A DNA stretch of 64,000 bases. Source: Motiliproteus sp. MSK22-1. GTDB taxonomy: Bacteria; Pseudomonadota; Gammaproteobacteria; Pseudomonadales; Balneatricaceae. The notes under the pieces are model-generated. The model worked only from the letters and a program-made list of their open reading frames with translations. It did no database searches and was not told where the DNA came from. Of this stretch, positions 63,033 through 64,000 are shown piece by piece. A program made the translations under genes and the position numbers. The first letter of the stretch is position 1, and every line of letters begins with the position of its first letter. The stretch lies in the NCBI RefSeq assembly GCF_001968815.1, contig NZ_MIEQ01000046.1, positions 62,001 through 126,000 on the forward strand. The letters are read 5' to 3'.

Positions 63033-63476
63033 CTACTCGCAAGGATAATGAGGCTTCAATGCCTTATAAATTTGAGTGGTTAATGTTTTAGCTGCCCCTG
63101 CTGGCAGTGACAGTTGTTTTGAAACGATATTGGCAATACGACGCTGCGACTCGTCACCTGTTTCGCAAAAAAGTCTAAAAGACTCTGAGGGGCCTGACTC
63201 TGTCTTGCCAATTCTGGTCCGATAAGCTCTTTCCACAAATGCAGACTGCTTACCACCTCCTGTTGTAGCTATTTCATTATCGGTAACAAATGCTCCGGTC
63301 AGAACCCCCTGGAGATAGTAGCGACAGGACTGAGCACTATCCTGCTCGGGGTTCGCAGTTAATGCCTGACAGGATTCAAGTAATTGCTGATTGTCATCTA
63401 CGTTATTACCTCCCATTGAAAAAGCAGAAAACGATACGAACGAGGTCATTAGTAATAAATAGGCGCTAGCTTTCAC
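63033..63476 (-). CDS. Secreted protein of unknown function, possible Rap1a/Tai-like fold
   Basis: 147 residues from GTG 63476 with a signal peptide (MKASAYLLLMTSFVSFSAFS). The mature part has four cysteines and the segment SCRYYLQGVLTGAFVTD, resembling Rap1a/Tai immunity-type proteins ('C..Y..G...G'), with a C-terminal LKPHYPCE. The likeness is weak. No effector gene is adjacent in the window. The start overlaps the end of nhaA by 11 bases on the same strand, so it is probably co-transcribed with nhaA. Confidence 0.6.
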   Translation of the reverse strand: MKASAYLLLMTSFVSFSAFSMGGNNVDDNQQLLESCQALTANPEQDSAQSCRYYLQGVLTGAFVTDNEIATTGGGKQSAFVERAYRTRIGKTESGPSESFRLFCETGDESQRRIANIVSKQLSLPAGAAKTLTTQIYKALKPHYPCE

Positions 63477-64000
63477 TGAGTTGCTCCCGTAGCTTCTTTT
63501 TCGGTTGTGAGCGCGCTATCAACATGGACCCTGCTAATGCCGCACACAGAGATCCAACAAGCACACCCAGTTTTACATCTATCAGGTAGTCAATACCTTG
63601 AGTCTCGAATGCTAAAGACCCGATAAACAGACTCATGGTGAAACCAATACCGCAGAGCACGGTTACTGCATAGAACTGTAACCAGGTTGCACCTTCCGGC
63701 AGTTTTGCCAGGCCCATTTTTATGGCGATCCAGCAGGCACCAAATATCCCCACTTGCTTACCAATAAATAAGCCAAGGGCAATACCTAAAGGAATAGGGT
63801 TAAGTAGCGAGTCTATAGAAACTCCCGTTAACGATACGCCAGCATTGGCAAAAGCAAATAATGGCAATATCGCAAACGCAACCCAGGGATGTAACGAATG
63901 CTCAAGATGAGGCAGCATCGGATAGCCATCATTATTCTCAAGCTTTAAGGGAATAAACCAGGCAACGGCGAAACCTGCCAGGGTTGCATGAACTCCAGAC
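63466..64000 (-). CDS. nhaA: Na+/H+ antiporter NhaA, C-terminal part (N-terminus beyond window)
   Basis: The frame is open to the window edge (about 177 residues). SGVHATLAGFAVAWFIPLK at the start and HPWVAFAILPLFAFANAGVSL are NhaA signatures; IGKQVGIFGACWIAIKMGLA and the late YAVTVLCGIGFTMSLFIGSL follow. NhaA exchanges protons for sodium and protects against salt and alkali. The Asp163/Asp164-type ion ligands lie in the missing N-terminal half. The C-terminal tail ends REQLSES. Confidence 0.93.
   Translation of the reverse strand, partial: SGVHATLAGFAVAWFIPLKLENNDGYPMLPHLEHSLHPWVAFAILPLFAFANAGVSLTGVSIDSLLNPIPLGIALGLFIGKQVGIFGACWIAIKMGLAKLPEGATWLQFYAVTVLCGIGFTMSLFIGSLAFETQGIDYLIDVKLGVLVGSLCAALAGSMLIARSQPKKKLREQLSES

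Noticed and set aside
63033-63476. Type VI or contact-dependent immunity protein
   Set aside because: The Rap1a/Tai likeness rests on a few cysteines and one short motif; there is no effector gene next to it, and it follows nhaA.

Overview
The window is a chromosomal segment from a Gram-negative gammaproteobacterium. The evidence is a general porin with a C-terminal aromatic residue, DsbD, an Mce/PqiA (Let/Pqi) envelope lipid-transport cluster, TusDCB-TusE, a type IV pilus PilZ protein, and the order HAD phosphatase-sppA-yceF-yceD-rpmF-plsX...fabD-fabG-acpP-fabF-pabC-mltG-tmk-holB-pilZ-tatD, which is close to that of Pseudomonas and marine Oceanospirillales. Moderate GC, several TTG/GTG starts and a Wsp-like chemosensory cluster suggest a marine Oceanospirillales-type organism. 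The genus cannot be decided from sequence reading alone.

Layout. 1-2.3 kb: 3' part-missing AddB-like repair nuclease on the minus strand. 2.4-4.1 kb: an orphan Cro/CI-type switch with its operator region and a small unknown gene behind a strong promoter. 4.1-5.6 kb: a porin with a long, structured minus-strand 3' region that ends in an intrinsic terminator and repeats a C-rich loop. 6.1-10.1 kb: SH3/YgiM protein, DsbD, an isochorismatase-type hydrolase and a MaoC hydratase. 10.4-25.6 kb: the conserved fatty acid, cell wall and DNA replication block, with the ABC-F protein YbiT between plsX and fabD and no fabH. 25.7-27.6 kb: radical SAM, DUF1285 and YjbQ proteins. 27.6-30.7 kb: an IS481-type relic, then ycaC and pirin genes divergent from a LysR regulator. 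30.7-35 kb: an Mce protein with eight MCE repeats and two single-module PqiA-like proteins. 35.4-36.8 kb: methyltransferase, lipoprotein and a lone CheW.

37.3-49.7 kb holds the main signalling locus: CheW, CheR with TPRs, CheW, CHASE3 chemoreceptor, CheA with a receiver, CheB, then a REC-PAS-PAS histidine kinase, a single-domain receiver and a convergent REC-histidine kinase. Gene content resembles the Wsp surface-sensing system, but no diguanylate cyclase (WspR) is present. The output therefore seems to be a phosphorelay. A 46-codon ORF with a perfect ribosome binding site sits directly ahead of the first cheW.

50-64 kb: tusE-tusB-tusC-tusD (2-thiouridine sulfur relay), two YccA/BI-1 paralogues about 10 kb apart, truC, mtnN, an alanine/serine-glyoxylate aminotransferase with a 3-hydroxyisobutyrate dehydrogenase-type reductase, DUF1853, a double receiver protein, uvrC, pgsA, the tRNA cluster Gly-Cys-Leu-Gly-Cys, a secreted protein and the 5'-truncated (by the window edge) nhaA. 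There is no CRISPR array, rRNA operon or intact prophage. The less ordinary items are the CI-like repressor lacking its S24 serine, the C-rich-loop RNA after the porin, the eight-domain Mce protein and the rewired Wsp-like cluster.
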